Shown one piece after another: positions 24,782 to 33,592 of a DNA stretch of 45,490 nt. The position numbers were made by a program, and so were the translations under genes. The stretch covers positions 50,528 through 96,017 of the forward strand of contig DIEU01000021.1 of NCBI GenBank assembly GCA_002418775.1, read 5' to 3'. Position 1 is the stretch's first letter; each line of letters begins with the position of its first letter. The DNA is from Firmicutes bacterium UBA5766. Lineage in GTDB: Bacteria > Bacillota > Desulfotomaculia > Desulfotomaculales > Nap2-2B. The notes under the pieces were generated by a model. It was not told the origin of the DNA, searched no databases, and worked only from the letters and a program-made list of their open reading frames with translations.

Positions 24782-26494
24782 CTATATTTGGCTGCAATAA
24801 TCCTTTACAAAGCTAACTATTTGCTTCAAAGGAACTGTAATTGTCCGGCCTGTCTTACGTTGAAATACTTCTATATTGCTGCTCTCAACCGCTTGTTTTC
24901 CGATAATAAGACGCAAAGGATATCCGATCAGATCAGCGTCTTTAAACTTAACTCCGGCCCGTTCCGGACGGTCGTCCAGGACTGCTTCCACACCTGCTTT
25001 TATAAGCAATTCATAAACCTTTTCCGCTAGTATAAACTGCTCGCTTTCCCTGGTGTTTACGGGAACAACCAGCGCCTGATAAGGCGCGATACTAACAGGC
25101 CAGATTATTCCATTCTGATCATGGTTTTGCTCAACAGCCGCAGCCATGGTACGCGTTACGCCAATACCGTAACTCCCCATGCAAATAGGAATACTGGCGC
25201 CCTTCTCGTCAAGATAATTGGCTCCGAGAGCTTTGCTGTACTTGTAGCCCAGTTTGAAAACCTGCCCCACTTCAATCCCTCTTGCTTCTTCCAAAGCGGA
25301 GCCGCAGATTGGACAGTCGTCGCCTGCCTGTACCTGGCGCAGGTCGGCAACCTGATCCGGGTTAAAGTCGCGGCCTGGATTTACATTTATAAAATGCGAG
25401 TCGTCTTTGTTCGCCCCTGAAACAGTGTTGGCCATCTCCATAACTTCTAAATCAGCGACCAGTCTTAACCCTTTTAGCCCGACCGGCCCGGCAAAACCGA
25501 CCCTTGCGCCGCTCAGCTTCTCCACTGCCTCCGCGTCCGCCAGTTCGCACCGGAGCACACCGAGCGCCTTCTGTAGTTTTACCTGATTGATGATGCGGTC
25601 GCCCCTGACGAGGGCCGCCACGTACCCGGCTTCAGTTTCGTAAAGCAGGGTCTTGATCAATTTTTGAGGCTCAATACCCAAAAATAAAGCAACTTCCTCG
25701 ACAGTCCGCTTCCCTGGTGTGGCCACTTCCGCCAGCAGGCCGGTCTCTTCGGAATCAGTTCTTTTCCTTGGAGGCGCCGCCGCTCTTTCTACATTGGCCG
25801 CATAACCGCAGGCCGGCTGGCTGCAGAAAACCAGCAACGCTTCCCCAGTTTCGGCCAGGACCATAAACTCATGCGTATCGCTGCCCCCGATTGCGCCCGA
25901 GTCAGCTTCCACCGGGCGGAAAGAAAGGCCGCAGCGTTCAAAAATTCGTGTGTACGCATTAAACATTTTTTGATAGCTAACCTCAAGGCCAGCCTCGTCG
26001 CGATCAAAAGAATAAAGGTCTTTCATAATGAATTCACGCCCGCGGATTAAACCAAACCGGGGCCTGCGTTCATCACGGTACTTATTCTGGATCTGGTAGA
26101 GCAACAGCGGAAGCTGCCTGTATGATTGAACCTCGTTGCGGACAAGATCCGTGATTACTTCCTCGTGGGTTGGCCCAAGGCAAAATACCCTTCCGTGCCG
26201 GTCTTCCAGACGGAATAGTTCCGGACCGTAAACATCCCACCGCCCCGATTCCTGCCAGAGCTCGGAGGGCTGAATGATTGGCATGATGATCTCCTGGGCT
26301 CCCCGGCTGTTCATCTCTTCTCTTATTATCGCCTCAATTTTCTTAACAACTTTTAATCCCAGCGGCAGTAAAGTATATACACCCGCTGCGGACTTGCGTA
26401 TAAAACCCGCCCGTAAAAGGAGCTGGTGGCTAATTATTTCGGCCTCGGCCGGCGTCTCGCGCAATGTGGGAAGCAGCAGTTGAGAAACTTTCAT
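24782..26494 (-). CDS. proS: Prolyl-tRNA synthetase (bacterial type with editing domain)
   Basis: Class II synthetase of 570 aa. Motif 1 lies near GLKVVKKIEAIIREEMNSRGAQEIIMP, motif 2 near YRDERRPRFGLIRGREFIMKDLYSFD, and motif 3 in GSYGIGVTRTMAAAVEQ. Between motifs 2 and 3 (about 225-385) is the YbaK-like insertion domain that deacylates Ala-tRNA-Pro. The C-terminal anticodon domain begins at IAPYQALVVPVN. ATG 26494. It follows ispG by 63 bp, part of the dxr-rseP-ispG-proS run common in Firmicutes. Confidence 0.97.
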   Translation of the reverse strand: MKVSQLLLPTLRETPAEAEIISHQLLLRAGFIRKSAAGVYTLLPLGLKVVKKIEAIIREEMNSRGAQEIIMPIIQPSELWQESGRWDVYGPELFRLEDRHGRVFCLGPTHEEVITDLVRNEVQSYRQLPLLLYQIQNKYRDERRPRFGLIRGREFIMKDLYSFDRDEAGLEVSYQKMFNAYTRIFERCGLSFRPVEADSGAIGGSDTHEFMVLAETGEALLVFCSQPACGYAANVERAAAPPRKRTDSEETGLLAEVATPGKRTVEEVALFLGIEPQKLIKTLLYETEAGYVAALVRGDRIINQVKLQKALGVLRCELADAEAVEKLSGARVGFAGPVGLKGLRLVADLEVMEMANTVSGANKDDSHFINVNPGRDFNPDQVADLRQVQAGDDCPICGSALEEARGIEVGQVFKLGYKYSKALGANYLDEKGASIPICMGSYGIGVTRTMAAAVEQNHDQNGIIWPVSIAPYQALVVPVNTRESEQFILAEKVYELLIKAGVEAVLDDRPERAGVKFKDADLIGYPLRLIIGKQAVESSNIEVFQRKTGRTITVPLKQIVSFVKDYCSQI

Positions 26495-26557
26495 TTCAAA
26501 ATCACCCCGGTCAAGATTATTGTTTAGCCTGTATCTAAGTTAAATTTTTAATCGTCT

Positions 26558-27640
26558 TCATATTTTTGTGTTTTGAATCGCTGTTTGCGCCGCCAACTGT
26601 TCCGCTTCCCGGACAAGCTCGCTGACAAGTTCTTTCTCCTGAACGGATTTGATGACCTTCCCCCGTCGAAAAATCAAACCGGTTCCTTTCCCTCCGGCCA
26701 CACCAAGATCAGCGTTCTTAGCTTCCAGCGGGCCGTTTACAACGCAGCCCATCACCGCAATTTTTAATGGAACGGTGATTCCTTCCAGCTTTTCTTCAAT
26801 TTCACCGGCTATTTTGATTAGATCAATCTGAGTTCGCGCACAGGTCGGGCATGAGATAAGCTCAATACCCCTTGCACGCAAACCGAGAGATTTTAAAATA
26901 TCATAACCAACTCTTACTTCCTCAAGCGGGTTTCCCGTTAAAGACACCCTGATTGTATCGCCGATTCCCTTTGACAGGAGGATCCCAATACCAACGGCGG
27001 ATTTTACAGCCCCGGAACGCAGCGTACCCGCCTCTGTGACTCCCAAATGAAGCGGGTAGTCCGTTTTTTCAGAAAGCATCTGATAAGCTTCCAACATCAT
27101 CGGCACATCCGAAGATTTGACAGACACTTTAAGATCAAAAAATCCTACTTCCTCAAGCAGGCGGATTTCCCGTAAGGCGCTTTTCACAAGCGCTGAGGCT
27201 GTAGGTTTACCACATTCATCCAACAGGTTCTTTTCAAGTGAACCGGCGTTTACCCCGATCCGTATCGGTACTTTTCTTGCTTTGGCCGCCGCGGCAATTT
27301 TAAAAACCCTTTCCCTGCCGCCGATATTTCCCGGATTGATGCGCAGGCCGTCAACGCCTTTATCAAGGGCGGCAAGGGCAAGGCGGTAATCAAAATGAAT
27401 ATCTGCAACCAGCGGAATATTTATCTGATCTTTTATAAATGATAAAGCATCCGCCGCCTCCAGATCAGGCACAGCAACCCGGACAATTTCACAGCCTGCG
27501 AGAGCTAATTTATTAATTTGCTCTACAGTAGCGGCAATATCCCTGGTATCGGTATTGGTCATGGACTGGACGGAAATTGGAGCTCCGCCCCCGACCTGAA
27601 CTGTTCCAAGCCAGACAGGCCGGGTTTTTTTGCGTTCCAT
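26558..27640 (-). CDS. ispG: (E)-4-hydroxy-3-methylbut-2-enyl-diphosphate synthase
   Basis: 4Fe-4S enzyme of the MEP isoprenoid pathway (GcpE). 360 aa. TIM-barrel part: SVQSMTNTDTRD, VRVAVPDLEAA, LVADIHFDYRLALAA, LRINPGN. C-terminal cluster domain: ELISCPTCARTQ with two cysteines and MGCVVNGPLEAKNADLG with the third. It needs an electron donor, commonly ferredoxin or flavodoxin; a 2[4Fe-4S] ferredoxin gene sits 5 kb upstream in the same gene series. ATG behind AAAGGG. Confidence 0.96.
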   Translation of the reverse strand: MERKKTRPVWLGTVQVGGGAPISVQSMTNTDTRDIAATVEQINKLALAGCEIVRVAVPDLEAADALSFIKDQINIPLVADIHFDYRLALAALDKGVDGLRINPGNIGGRERVFKIAAAAKARKVPIRIGVNAGSLEKNLLDECGKPTASALVKSALREIRLLEEVGFFDLKVSVKSSDVPMMLEAYQMLSEKTDYPLHLGVTEAGTLRSGAVKSAVGIGILLSKGIGDTIRVSLTGNPLEEVRVGYDILKSLGLRARGIELISCPTCARTQIDLIKIAGEIEEKLEGITVPLKIAVMGCVVNGPLEAKNADLGVAGGKGTGLIFRRGKVIKSVQEKELVSELVREAEQLAAQTAIQNTKI

Positions 27641-27681
27641 AGAAAAACCCTTTCTTAAATTTCAAAACCTGATTGCTAAAA

Positions 27682-28722
27682 TCACTTTTGGATTAACTGC
27701 AGCACATCGTTGTAAGTAACAAACACAAAAAACAGCAGCAGAATTCCAAATCCAATCAGGTGAACGAAATTTTCCTTTGCCGGATCAACCGGGCGGCCAC
27801 GGAACCATTCTATGACTAAAAACATTATTCTGCTTCCGTCCAAAGCGGGAATGGGGAAAAGGTTAAACAGGCCTAAATTTATACTTAAAAACGCAGCCAA
27901 CTGCAGCAGGTTAGATACTCCTAACCCGACCGCATTTTTAATTTCATAAATTATCCTGACCGGCCCGCCAAGATCAGCGGGCAATTTGCCTATGATCATC
28001 TGACCGATTAAATCTATTATTAGTACGACAAAACGCCCCGTATATTCCGTCCCTCTGGCAAGGGCAGTAAAAGGATCCAGGCGTTGATTCCGGTAAGCCG
28101 GGTAGATGCCCAGCTTGCCCTGGCCTTTCTCATCATGGTTGGTCAGGACAAGTATCTTCTGCTGCTTCCCGGATCGCTCCACGGTTACCGTAACAACCTG
28201 ATCAGGATGGGAGTTAATAATTGCAGACATCTTCTCCCACCTGCTGACCTGTTCCTTGTTAATCGCAACAATTTTGTCGCCGGCTTTTAAGCCGGCCAAT
28301 TCCGCAGGTCCGCCGGAGACGAGCTTTTCCACAGTGGTGCTGGGCGCCGGAAACCCGGAATAAATAAAGAGCACGGCAAACAAAAGGACAGCAAGCACAA
28401 AATTCATCAGCGGGCCAGCCGTAATAACCGCAATCCGCTGAAGCACGGTTTTCTTATTAAAAGACCTTTCATCATCAATAACGGGAACGTTATCGTCTTG
28501 CTCCATACCGGCCATGCGTACGAAACCGCCTATCGGAAACACTCTCAGGTTATATGTGGTTTCGCCTTTTATAAAACTGGCCAGTTTAAAGCCAAACCCG
28601 ACACTGAATTCCTGAACCATTATCCCTACTCTTTTTGCAACAATAAAATGACCGAATTCATGAAATATAATCATCAACCCGAAAATAACAACGGCAGCCA
28701 AAAATGTTTGCATTGCTAGCAC
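27682..28722 (-). CDS. rseP: RIP metalloprotease RseP/RasP (site-2 protease)
   Basis: Intramembrane zinc protease that cleaves anti-sigma factors and signal peptides. About 346 aa. HEFGH zinc motif in the first transmembrane helix (about 21-25); a PDZ domain around VEKLVSGGPAELAGLKAGDKIVAIN; and the third ligand motif as NLFPIPALDGSRI in a late helix. GTG 28722 (eight bases after GGGAG, overlapping the dxr stop by 7 bp) is chosen; ATG 28713 is the alternative. It directly follows dxr as in many Firmicutes. Confidence 0.95.
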   Translation of the reverse strand: MLAMQTFLAAVVIFGLMIIFHEFGHFIVAKRVGIMVQEFSVGFGFKLASFIKGETTYNLRVFPIGGFVRMAGMEQDDNVPVIDDERSFNKKTVLQRIAVITAGPLMNFVLAVLLFAVLFIYSGFPAPSTTVEKLVSGGPAELAGLKAGDKIVAINKEQVSRWEKMSAIINSHPDQVVTVTVERSGKQQKILVLTNHDEKGQGKLGIYPAYRNQRLDPFTALARGTEYTGRFVVLIIDLIGQMIIGKLPADLGGPVRIIYEIKNAVGLGVSNLLQLAAFLSINLGLFNLFPIPALDGSRIMFLVIEWFRGRPVDPAKENFVHLIGFGILLLFFVFVTYNDVLQLIQK

Positions 28723-29867
28723 CAGACAATCTCCCTCGCTTGCTGCCGCGCCCATTTGTCGGCAGTAAAAATATCGCTAATGTCAGTATACTCCTTAACC
28801 TCGTGCTTATCCATAACCTTGTCAATAATTTCCGGAATACGGGTAAATCCTATTTTTTCGGCCAAAAAATACTCAACTGCAATCTCATTGGCGGCGTTTA
28901 ATACCACCGGCATTGTGCCTCCCTCCCGGCAGGCCTCAATAGCCAGGGAAAGGCAGCGAAAGCGCTTCAAATCCGGGCTTTCGAAAGTCAAACCCCTTAT
29001 ATTATCCCAGTTTATTCTTGGCAGTTCATTAAACCACCGTGAAGGATAAGTAAGCGCATACTGAATGGGTATGCGCATATCCGGAGTTCCCAGCTGGGCC
29101 AAAGTTGAACCGTCGATAAACTCGACCATGGAATGAACGATACTTTGAGGATGAATTAACACTTTTATCCTATCATAATTCAAATCGAACAACCATCTTG
29201 CTTCAATAATTTCCAAACCCTTGTTCATCAAAGTCGCCGAATCAATAGTTACCTTGCGCCCCATCTTCCAGTTCGGGTGATTAAGCGCCATTTCTACAGT
29301 TACACCCGATAAATCGGCCGGGCCTGAGTGAAATGGGCCACCCGAGGCAGTTAAAAGTATCCGGGCGATTTCATCCCTGGGAACACCGTCCAAACACTGC
29401 CAGATTGCCGAATGCTCGCTATCCAGCGGTAAAATATTTACATTCTTCCGGGCCGCCATCTCCATAATCAGCCCACCCGCGGTCACAAGTGTTTCTTTGT
29501 TTGCCAGGGCTATGTCCTTACCCGCCTTGATAGCCGCCAGCGTTGGGATAAGGCCGGCGATACCGGGCACAGCGACAACTACAATATCGGCCTGTGTATC
29601 GGCCGCCGCGCTGATTAAGCCCTGTTCTCCCCAGCACAATTCCGGAAGAATATCCAGTTCAAGGTTCCGGGAGATTTCTTCGGTTTCTTTTTCTTGAGCC
29701 ATAGATACTATAACTGGATGAAACTCCCGGATTTGATCCAGCATAATGCTCCAGTTGCTTCCCGCGGCTAACCCAACGACCTGAAATTCCGACGGAAACT
29801 GGCGAATCACTGACAGCGCCTGACGGCCAATAGAGCCGGTACTACCGATAATAGAAATTTTTTTCAT
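28716..29867 (-). CDS. dxr: 1-deoxy-D-xylulose 5-phosphate reductoisomerase
   Basis: Second enzyme of the MEP pathway, NADPH dependent. 383 aa. N-terminal GSTGSIGRQAL Rossmann loop; ANKETLVTAGG; PLDSEHSAIWQCL with metal ligands; LTASGGPF; HPNWKMGRKVTIDSATLMNKGLE; and a C-terminal four-helix part. ATG at 29867. It lies between ytvI and rseP. With ispG, uppS and cdsA it makes this a lipid-precursor cluster. Confidence 0.97.
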   Translation of the reverse strand: MKKISIIGSTGSIGRQALSVIRQFPSEFQVVGLAAGSNWSIMLDQIREFHPVIVSMAQEKETEEISRNLELDILPELCWGEQGLISAAADTQADIVVVAVPGIAGLIPTLAAIKAGKDIALANKETLVTAGGLIMEMAARKNVNILPLDSEHSAIWQCLDGVPRDEIARILLTASGGPFHSGPADLSGVTVEMALNHPNWKMGRKVTIDSATLMNKGLEIIEARWLFDLNYDRIKVLIHPQSIVHSMVEFIDGSTLAQLGTPDMRIPIQYALTYPSRWFNELPRINWDNIRGLTFESPDLKRFRCLSLAIEACREGGTMPVVLNAANEIAVEYFLAEKIGFTRIPEIIDKVMDKHEVKEYTDISDIFTADKWARQQAREIVWC

Positions 29868-29886
29868 AGTTTTAACAACCCCGTTT

Positions 29887-30960
29887 TTATTTGGCTCTGT
29901 TTGTAAAATATACTTTAACAGCTGCCTGGATGATGATCAACAGGATCGGGCCTAAAATCAGACCTGCCGCGCCGAGCGCTTTTAAGCCGGCATACATGGC
30001 CAGCAGAACAGCAAGAGGATGGAGCCCCAAACTTTGAGCAACCACCCTCGCTTCCAGCATCTGGCGCACTCCCCAGACAAAAGCGTAGATAGACAGCAAC
30101 TTTATCGCAAATGAAGTATGCCCGCTGATAAAGGACCAGATAGCCCAGGGGAGATAGATAGACGCAGGACCCAAAACAGGTATTAAATCGAAAAAACCAA
30201 TTAACAAACCCAACGTCAATGCATAGTCCACGCCGATTAATTGCAGCCCGGCAATACTTTGAATAGTCGTCAGGGAAATTAGGACAAACTGGGCTTTCAG
30301 ATAACCAAGAAAAGCGTTGATTGATTCCCGGCCCATCGTTATCGTCCGCGTTCCCCAGGGAGCAGGCACATACTTCATCCAGAACTGGACGATAATCTTT
30401 TTATCACGGCTGACAAAATATGTGGCGATTAGGGTGACTACTATAATCATCACTGCGCCGGGCAGCGCTGTCGCAATATGCAGCAGTGAATTTGCGAGTG
30501 AACTGGCCAGATCGGACAGCCAGCTGGTTACATCGCCCACCCTTTCTTGGAAACGGCCGGTAACCGCTGGCGGAAGCCGAAAATAGAAAATTTTTCCCTG
30601 CTCAATCAAATGGTTTATATAATCCTGCACAGGATTAATATATTTCGGAAGTGAAACGGATAAGTCGCTTAATTCCTTGACAAGCCTGAATATAAGAACC
30701 GTCAGCAGGGAGCCAATCCCGCCGATCAGCACAACCATTGCCACGACTATAGCCAGCGGTCTGATTAATCTTGCCTTTTCGTTCAGAAACCTGACAAATG
30801 GCTCTATAATGACGGCCAGGATTACAGCAAGGATAAACGGTGTCAGCAGGACAAAGATAAACTTGATAATCACCATTATTTCCGGAACAATATACTTCCA
30901 GGCCAGATACAATAATAAAAGTGTTACTGTAGCCGCCGCCAACCTTAAATACCGGGGCAC
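29887..30960 (-). CDS. AI-2E-family transporter, YtvI-like sporulation membrane protein
   Basis: About 357 aa, polytopic, eight or so hydrophobic segments arranged in the AI-2E/UPF0118 pattern. Family residues: LTPFILAVILAVIIEPFV near the N-terminus, SINAFLGYLKAQFVL in the middle, GFFDLIPVLGPASIYLPWAI and the closing GLKALGAAGLILGPIL. Closest in feel to the YtvI subgroup found in spore formers; actual substrate unknown. The GTG at 30969 is part of a GAGGTG SD, so the GTG at 30960 is chosen. It sits between cdsA and dxr, genes that are usually adjacent. Confidence 0.85.
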   Translation of the reverse strand: MPRYLRLAAATVTLLLLYLAWKYIVPEIMVIIKFIFVLLTPFILAVILAVIIEPFVRFLNEKARLIRPLAIVVAMVVLIGGIGSLLTVLIFRLVKELSDLSVSLPKYINPVQDYINHLIEQGKIFYFRLPPAVTGRFQERVGDVTSWLSDLASSLANSLLHIATALPGAVMIIVVTLIATYFVSRDKKIIVQFWMKYVPAPWGTRTITMGRESINAFLGYLKAQFVLISLTTIQSIAGLQLIGVDYALTLGLLIGFFDLIPVLGPASIYLPWAIWSFISGHTSFAIKLLSIYAFVWGVRQMLEARVVAQSLGLHPLAVLLAMYAGLKALGAAGLILGPILLIIIQAAVKVYFTNRAK

Positions 30961-30971
30961 CCGCTCCACCT

Positions 30972-31754
30972 CTATCCCAAGATTAACTTATGTACATAAT
31001 AGTATACTAAGGGAGATGTAAACAAAATGCTATCCACCCGATCCAACATACCTCCATGACCGGGGAAAAAAGTTCCTGCGTCTTTAACCCCAACCTGCCT
31101 CTTGATGCCTGATTCCACCAAATCGCCTACCTGCGCTGCAATACCCAAAAACAGCCCCAATAAGACAAGCTGAAGCAATGGTAAAAATGGATAAATATAT
31201 TTGAAAACAAAAACTACAATCATACTGCCCAGAATGCCGCCGATTGATCCCTCAATAGTTTTTCCGGGACTTAGAACAGGAAATAACGGGCGCTTTCCAA
31301 AATTTTTTCCGATCAGAAAAGCCATTGTATCGTTAACCCAGGTGCCGAACAGCATAAAGGCGATCCAAATCCAGCCGTCGGGAAGAATACGCAGAAGATA
31401 AACATAGACCAAAAGGCCGATATAAAGAGTAAAAAAAAGGCCCGCGGACACTTCCTGGAGCGAACAGCCGGGATAAAAAAACATAAACCAGCATAAAAAT
31501 ATAAAGATAACCGACACAAGCGCGCCGGCCAGCCCTGTATCGCCATAAAGATAGACACTCCCCAAAAGGAGTACGACCCCTGCCGCCATTAAAGAATAAG
31601 GAATATTCAAATCAAGGCGGCTTAACATCCGCTTTGATTCCAGCATTGCCAAAAACATTATTAGTGCGCAAAGAGCGATCAGAAACAGCCCGCCCTGCCA
31701 AACCAGCAGTATTACTAAAGGAACAGCTATTAATGAACTAATAACCCTGGTCAT
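30972..31754 (-). CDS. cdsA: Phosphatidate cytidylyltransferase
   Basis: Makes CDP-diacylglycerol from phosphatidate and CTP in the membrane. 260 aa with about seven to eight hydrophobic segments. The full family signature is present near the C-terminus: SGIKRQVGVKDAGTFFPGHG followed by GMLDR. ATG 31754 is preceded by GGTGGAAAGG. A TTG at 31769 would run into uppS and was rejected. It follows uppS by 17 bp. Confidence 0.96.
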   Translation of the reverse strand: MTRVISSLIAVPLVILLVWQGGLFLIALCALIMFLAMLESKRMLSRLDLNIPYSLMAAGVVLLLGSVYLYGDTGLAGALVSVIFIFLCWFMFFYPGCSLQEVSAGLFFTLYIGLLVYVYLLRILPDGWIWIAFMLFGTWVNDTMAFLIGKNFGKRPLFPVLSPGKTIEGSIGGILGSMIVVFVFKYIYPFLPLLQLVLLGLFLGIAAQVGDLVESGIKRQVGVKDAGTFFPGHGGMLDRVDSILFTSPLVYYYVHKLILG

Positions 31755-31771
31755 AGACCTTTCCACCAATT

Positions 31772-32569
31772 CTAAGATAATCCGCCGAAACGCCGTTCCC
31801 GCCGCTGGTAATCAATAAGGGCCTGTAAAAGATGGATCCGGCGAAAGTCTGGCCAAAGTACAGGAGTAAACCAAAATTCGGTGTATGCAATCTGCCAGAG
31901 CAAAAAATTACTTATCCGGTAATCTTCGGAAGGCCTGATCAATAAATCGGGATCAGGCTGCCCTGCTGTAAAAAGGTTCGAGGAAATTAAAGCTTCGTTA
32001 ATATCCCCGGTATTAACCTCACCCTGGCATATTTTTTGGCCGATGGCGCGCATAGCTTCTACTATTTCATTCCGGCCGCCATAGTTCAGAGCAAGGTTTA
32101 GTGTCAAACCCTGGTTATTATTGCTCCGTTCCCAGGCCAAACGAACACATTTTTTAGCCGCTTCAGGAAGATCTTCAATATGTCCGATTGTCATAACATG
32201 TATATCATTTTCACAGAGTTCGTCTATTTCCTTTTGAAGGTACTCCACCAATAATTCCATTAATGTGTTAACCTCTCCCTGGGGCCTCTTCCAGTTCTCG
32301 GTGGAGAAGGCATAAACGGTAAGAACGCGAATCTTTAACTCAGCGCAAAGTTTAACAATATCGCGCAGCGACTCAACGCCTGCCTTGTGACCCATGCTTC
32401 TGGGCAAACCGCGCTTTTGCGCCCATCGTCCGTTCCCGTCCATAATAATTGCTATATGTTTAGGCAAGCGGTTCCTGTCGAGGATAGACAAGTAATGCTT
32501 TTCATCAAGAGCGGTTTTTCTTTTAAAAAAAATGCTTAGAATACTATCTGCCATGTTTTTCAGCATCAA
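31772..32569 (-). CDS. uppS: Undecaprenyl diphosphate synthase (cis-prenyltransferase)
   Basis: Builds the C55 lipid carrier for cell-wall synthesis. 265 aa. HIAIIMDGNGRWAQKRGLPR carries the catalytic aspartate; GHKAGVESLRDIV and VYAFSTENWKRP follow; the C-terminal PDLLIRPSEDYRISNFLLWQ and YTEFWFTPVLWPDF are diagnostic. TTG 32569, seven bases after GGAGG, is the best start; an ATG follows at 32566. A hairpin just upstream may reduce read-through from the ferredoxin gene. Confidence 0.96.
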   Translation of the reverse strand: MMLKNMADSILSIFFKRKTALDEKHYLSILDRNRLPKHIAIIMDGNGRWAQKRGLPRSMGHKAGVESLRDIVKLCAELKIRVLTVYAFSTENWKRPQGEVNTLMELLVEYLQKEIDELCENDIHVMTIGHIEDLPEAAKKCVRLAWERSNNNQGLTLNLALNYGGRNEIVEAMRAIGQKICQGEVNTGDINEALISSNLFTAGQPDPDLLIRPSEDYRISNFLLWQIAYTEFWFTPVLWPDFRRIHLLQALIDYQRRERRFGGLS

Positions 32570-32614
32570 ACCGGCGCCTCCCGCCCATGGACGGTTCTAA
32601 AAACGAATAAATGC

Positions 32615-32641
32615 AACCCCCTCTATAAAAAAGAGGGGGTT
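32615..32641 (-). terminator. Perfect 10-bp hairpin between ferredoxin and uppS
   Basis: AACCCCCTCT, seven-base loop, AGAGGGGGTT. The minus-strand tail is GCATTTATTCGTTTTT, only loosely U-rich, so termination may be partial. It lies 22 bp after the ferredoxin stop. Confidence 0.6.
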
Positions 32642-32662
32642 TAAAGTTTTCTTCTCTCCTCT

Positions 32663-32830
32663 TTACTCCTCGACAATCGCCTCTGCCGGGCACGATTCCA
32701 CGCAGGTACCACATTCTGAACACTTTTCTTGATCAATCACATATATTTCACCCTCAATTATTGCCTCGTTTGGACAAGATTCCAGGCAGGTTCCACAACC
32801 CAGGCATTCATCTGTAATTCGATAAGCCAC
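32663..32830 (-). CDS. 2[4Fe-4S] ferredoxin
   Basis: 55-aa electron carrier. Two CxxCxxCxxxCP motifs: C9, C12, C15, C19 and C37, C40, C43, C47, each followed by the usual Pro and EAI. It starts at GTG 32830, six bases after a near-perfect SD (AGAAAGGGGGTGA). The gene overlaps the preceding small gene by 23 bp. Its place in the frr-uppS interval suggests it might serve the iron-sulfur enzymes of the MEP pathway downstream (IspG), but this is inference. Confidence 0.93.
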   Translation of the reverse strand: MAYRITDECLGCGTCLESCPNEAIIEGEIYVIDQEKCSECGTCVESCPAEAIVEE

Positions 32831-33038
32831 CTGTCTTCACCCCCTTTCTCCAATTCTGGTAAGCTACAGTAAGAATTATTTTATTCTCATCGATTAACTT
32901 ACTGCGAACAACCCTCAAACACCCGTCCGGGTTTCCTGAAGGCGGCTTCGTTAATAATACTTCAACCTTTAAACCTTCCTCTTCACAGACAGCCCTGGCC
33001 TGATCAGCTTCCAACGCTAAAACGTCGGGCTGCTTCAT
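32808..33038 (-). CDS. Small protein with a single PASTA-like domain
   Basis: 76 aa, no signal peptide or membrane segment. The pattern PDVLALEADQARAVCEEEG then LKVEVLL, with a later strand NKIILTVAY, follows the PASTA fold (P-D-V, helix of E-A-x-x-x-L-x-x-x-G, strands). PASTA domains are normally extracellular parts of Ser/Thr kinases and penicillin-binding proteins; a free cytosolic copy is unusual. The start overlaps the frr stop by 4 bp (ATGA), and its end overlaps the ferredoxin start. No function can be assigned. Confidence 0.75.
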   Translation of the reverse strand: MKQPDVLALEADQARAVCEEEGLKVEVLLTKPPSGNPDGCLRVVRSKLIDENKIILTVAYQNWRKGVKTGGLSNYR

Positions 33039-33592
33039 ACCTGCATAATCTCCTGCTCTTTGAGCTTGACCAAGGCATCAATTTCCTTGATGTATTTATC
33101 TGTCTGCTTTTGTATTTCGTCCTGAAAGCGGCGCAGATCATCCTCTGAAATATCTCCGGCTTTTTGCTCTTCTTTTAAAAGGTCATTTGTCTCCCGGCGG
33201 ATATTGCGGACTGCCACCTTGCCTTCCTCAGCTTTCTTTTTGAGCAGTTTTACCAGTTCTAACCTTCTTTGCTGAGTTAGCTGAGGAATGGCCAACCTGA
33301 TTATGGTTCCGTCGCTGCTTGGATTTATTCCAAGGTCAGATTTCATGATTGCCTTTTCAATATCAGGCAGGGCTGCTTTATCCCAGGGCTGAATGATTAA
33401 GAGCCTGGCTTCCGGGGCGGTAATACTGGCAAGCTGATTAATAGGCGTCATGCTGCCGTAATAGGATACAATGATTTTATCCAGCAGCGCTGGTGTTGCT
33501 CTTCCAGCCCGCAGTGAGGCAAATTCCTTTTTAATCACCTCAACGCTTTTTTTCATATTGGATTCGGATTCCTCAATGAATGGATTACCCAA
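33035..33592 (-). CDS. frr: Ribosome recycling factor
   Basis: Splits post-termination ribosomes with EF-G. Exactly 185 aa from TTG 33592, the canonical family length. Hallmarks: SLRAGRATPALLDKIIVSYYG, PLLIIQPWD-like LLIIQPWDKAALPDIEKAI, and GTIIRLAIPQLTQQRRLELVK. A frame extension to ATG 33610 encodes the SD (GGAGGTG) and is rejected. It overlaps the pyrH 3' end by 8 bp. Confidence 0.96.
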   Translation of the reverse strand: MGNPFIEESESNMKKSVEVIKKEFASLRAGRATPALLDKIIVSYYGSMTPINQLASITAPEARLLIIQPWDKAALPDIEKAIMKSDLGINPSSDGTIIRLAIPQLTQQRRLELVKLLKKKAEEGKVAVRNIRRETNDLLKEEQKAGDISEDDLRRFQDEIQKQTDKYIKEIDALVKLKEQEIMQV

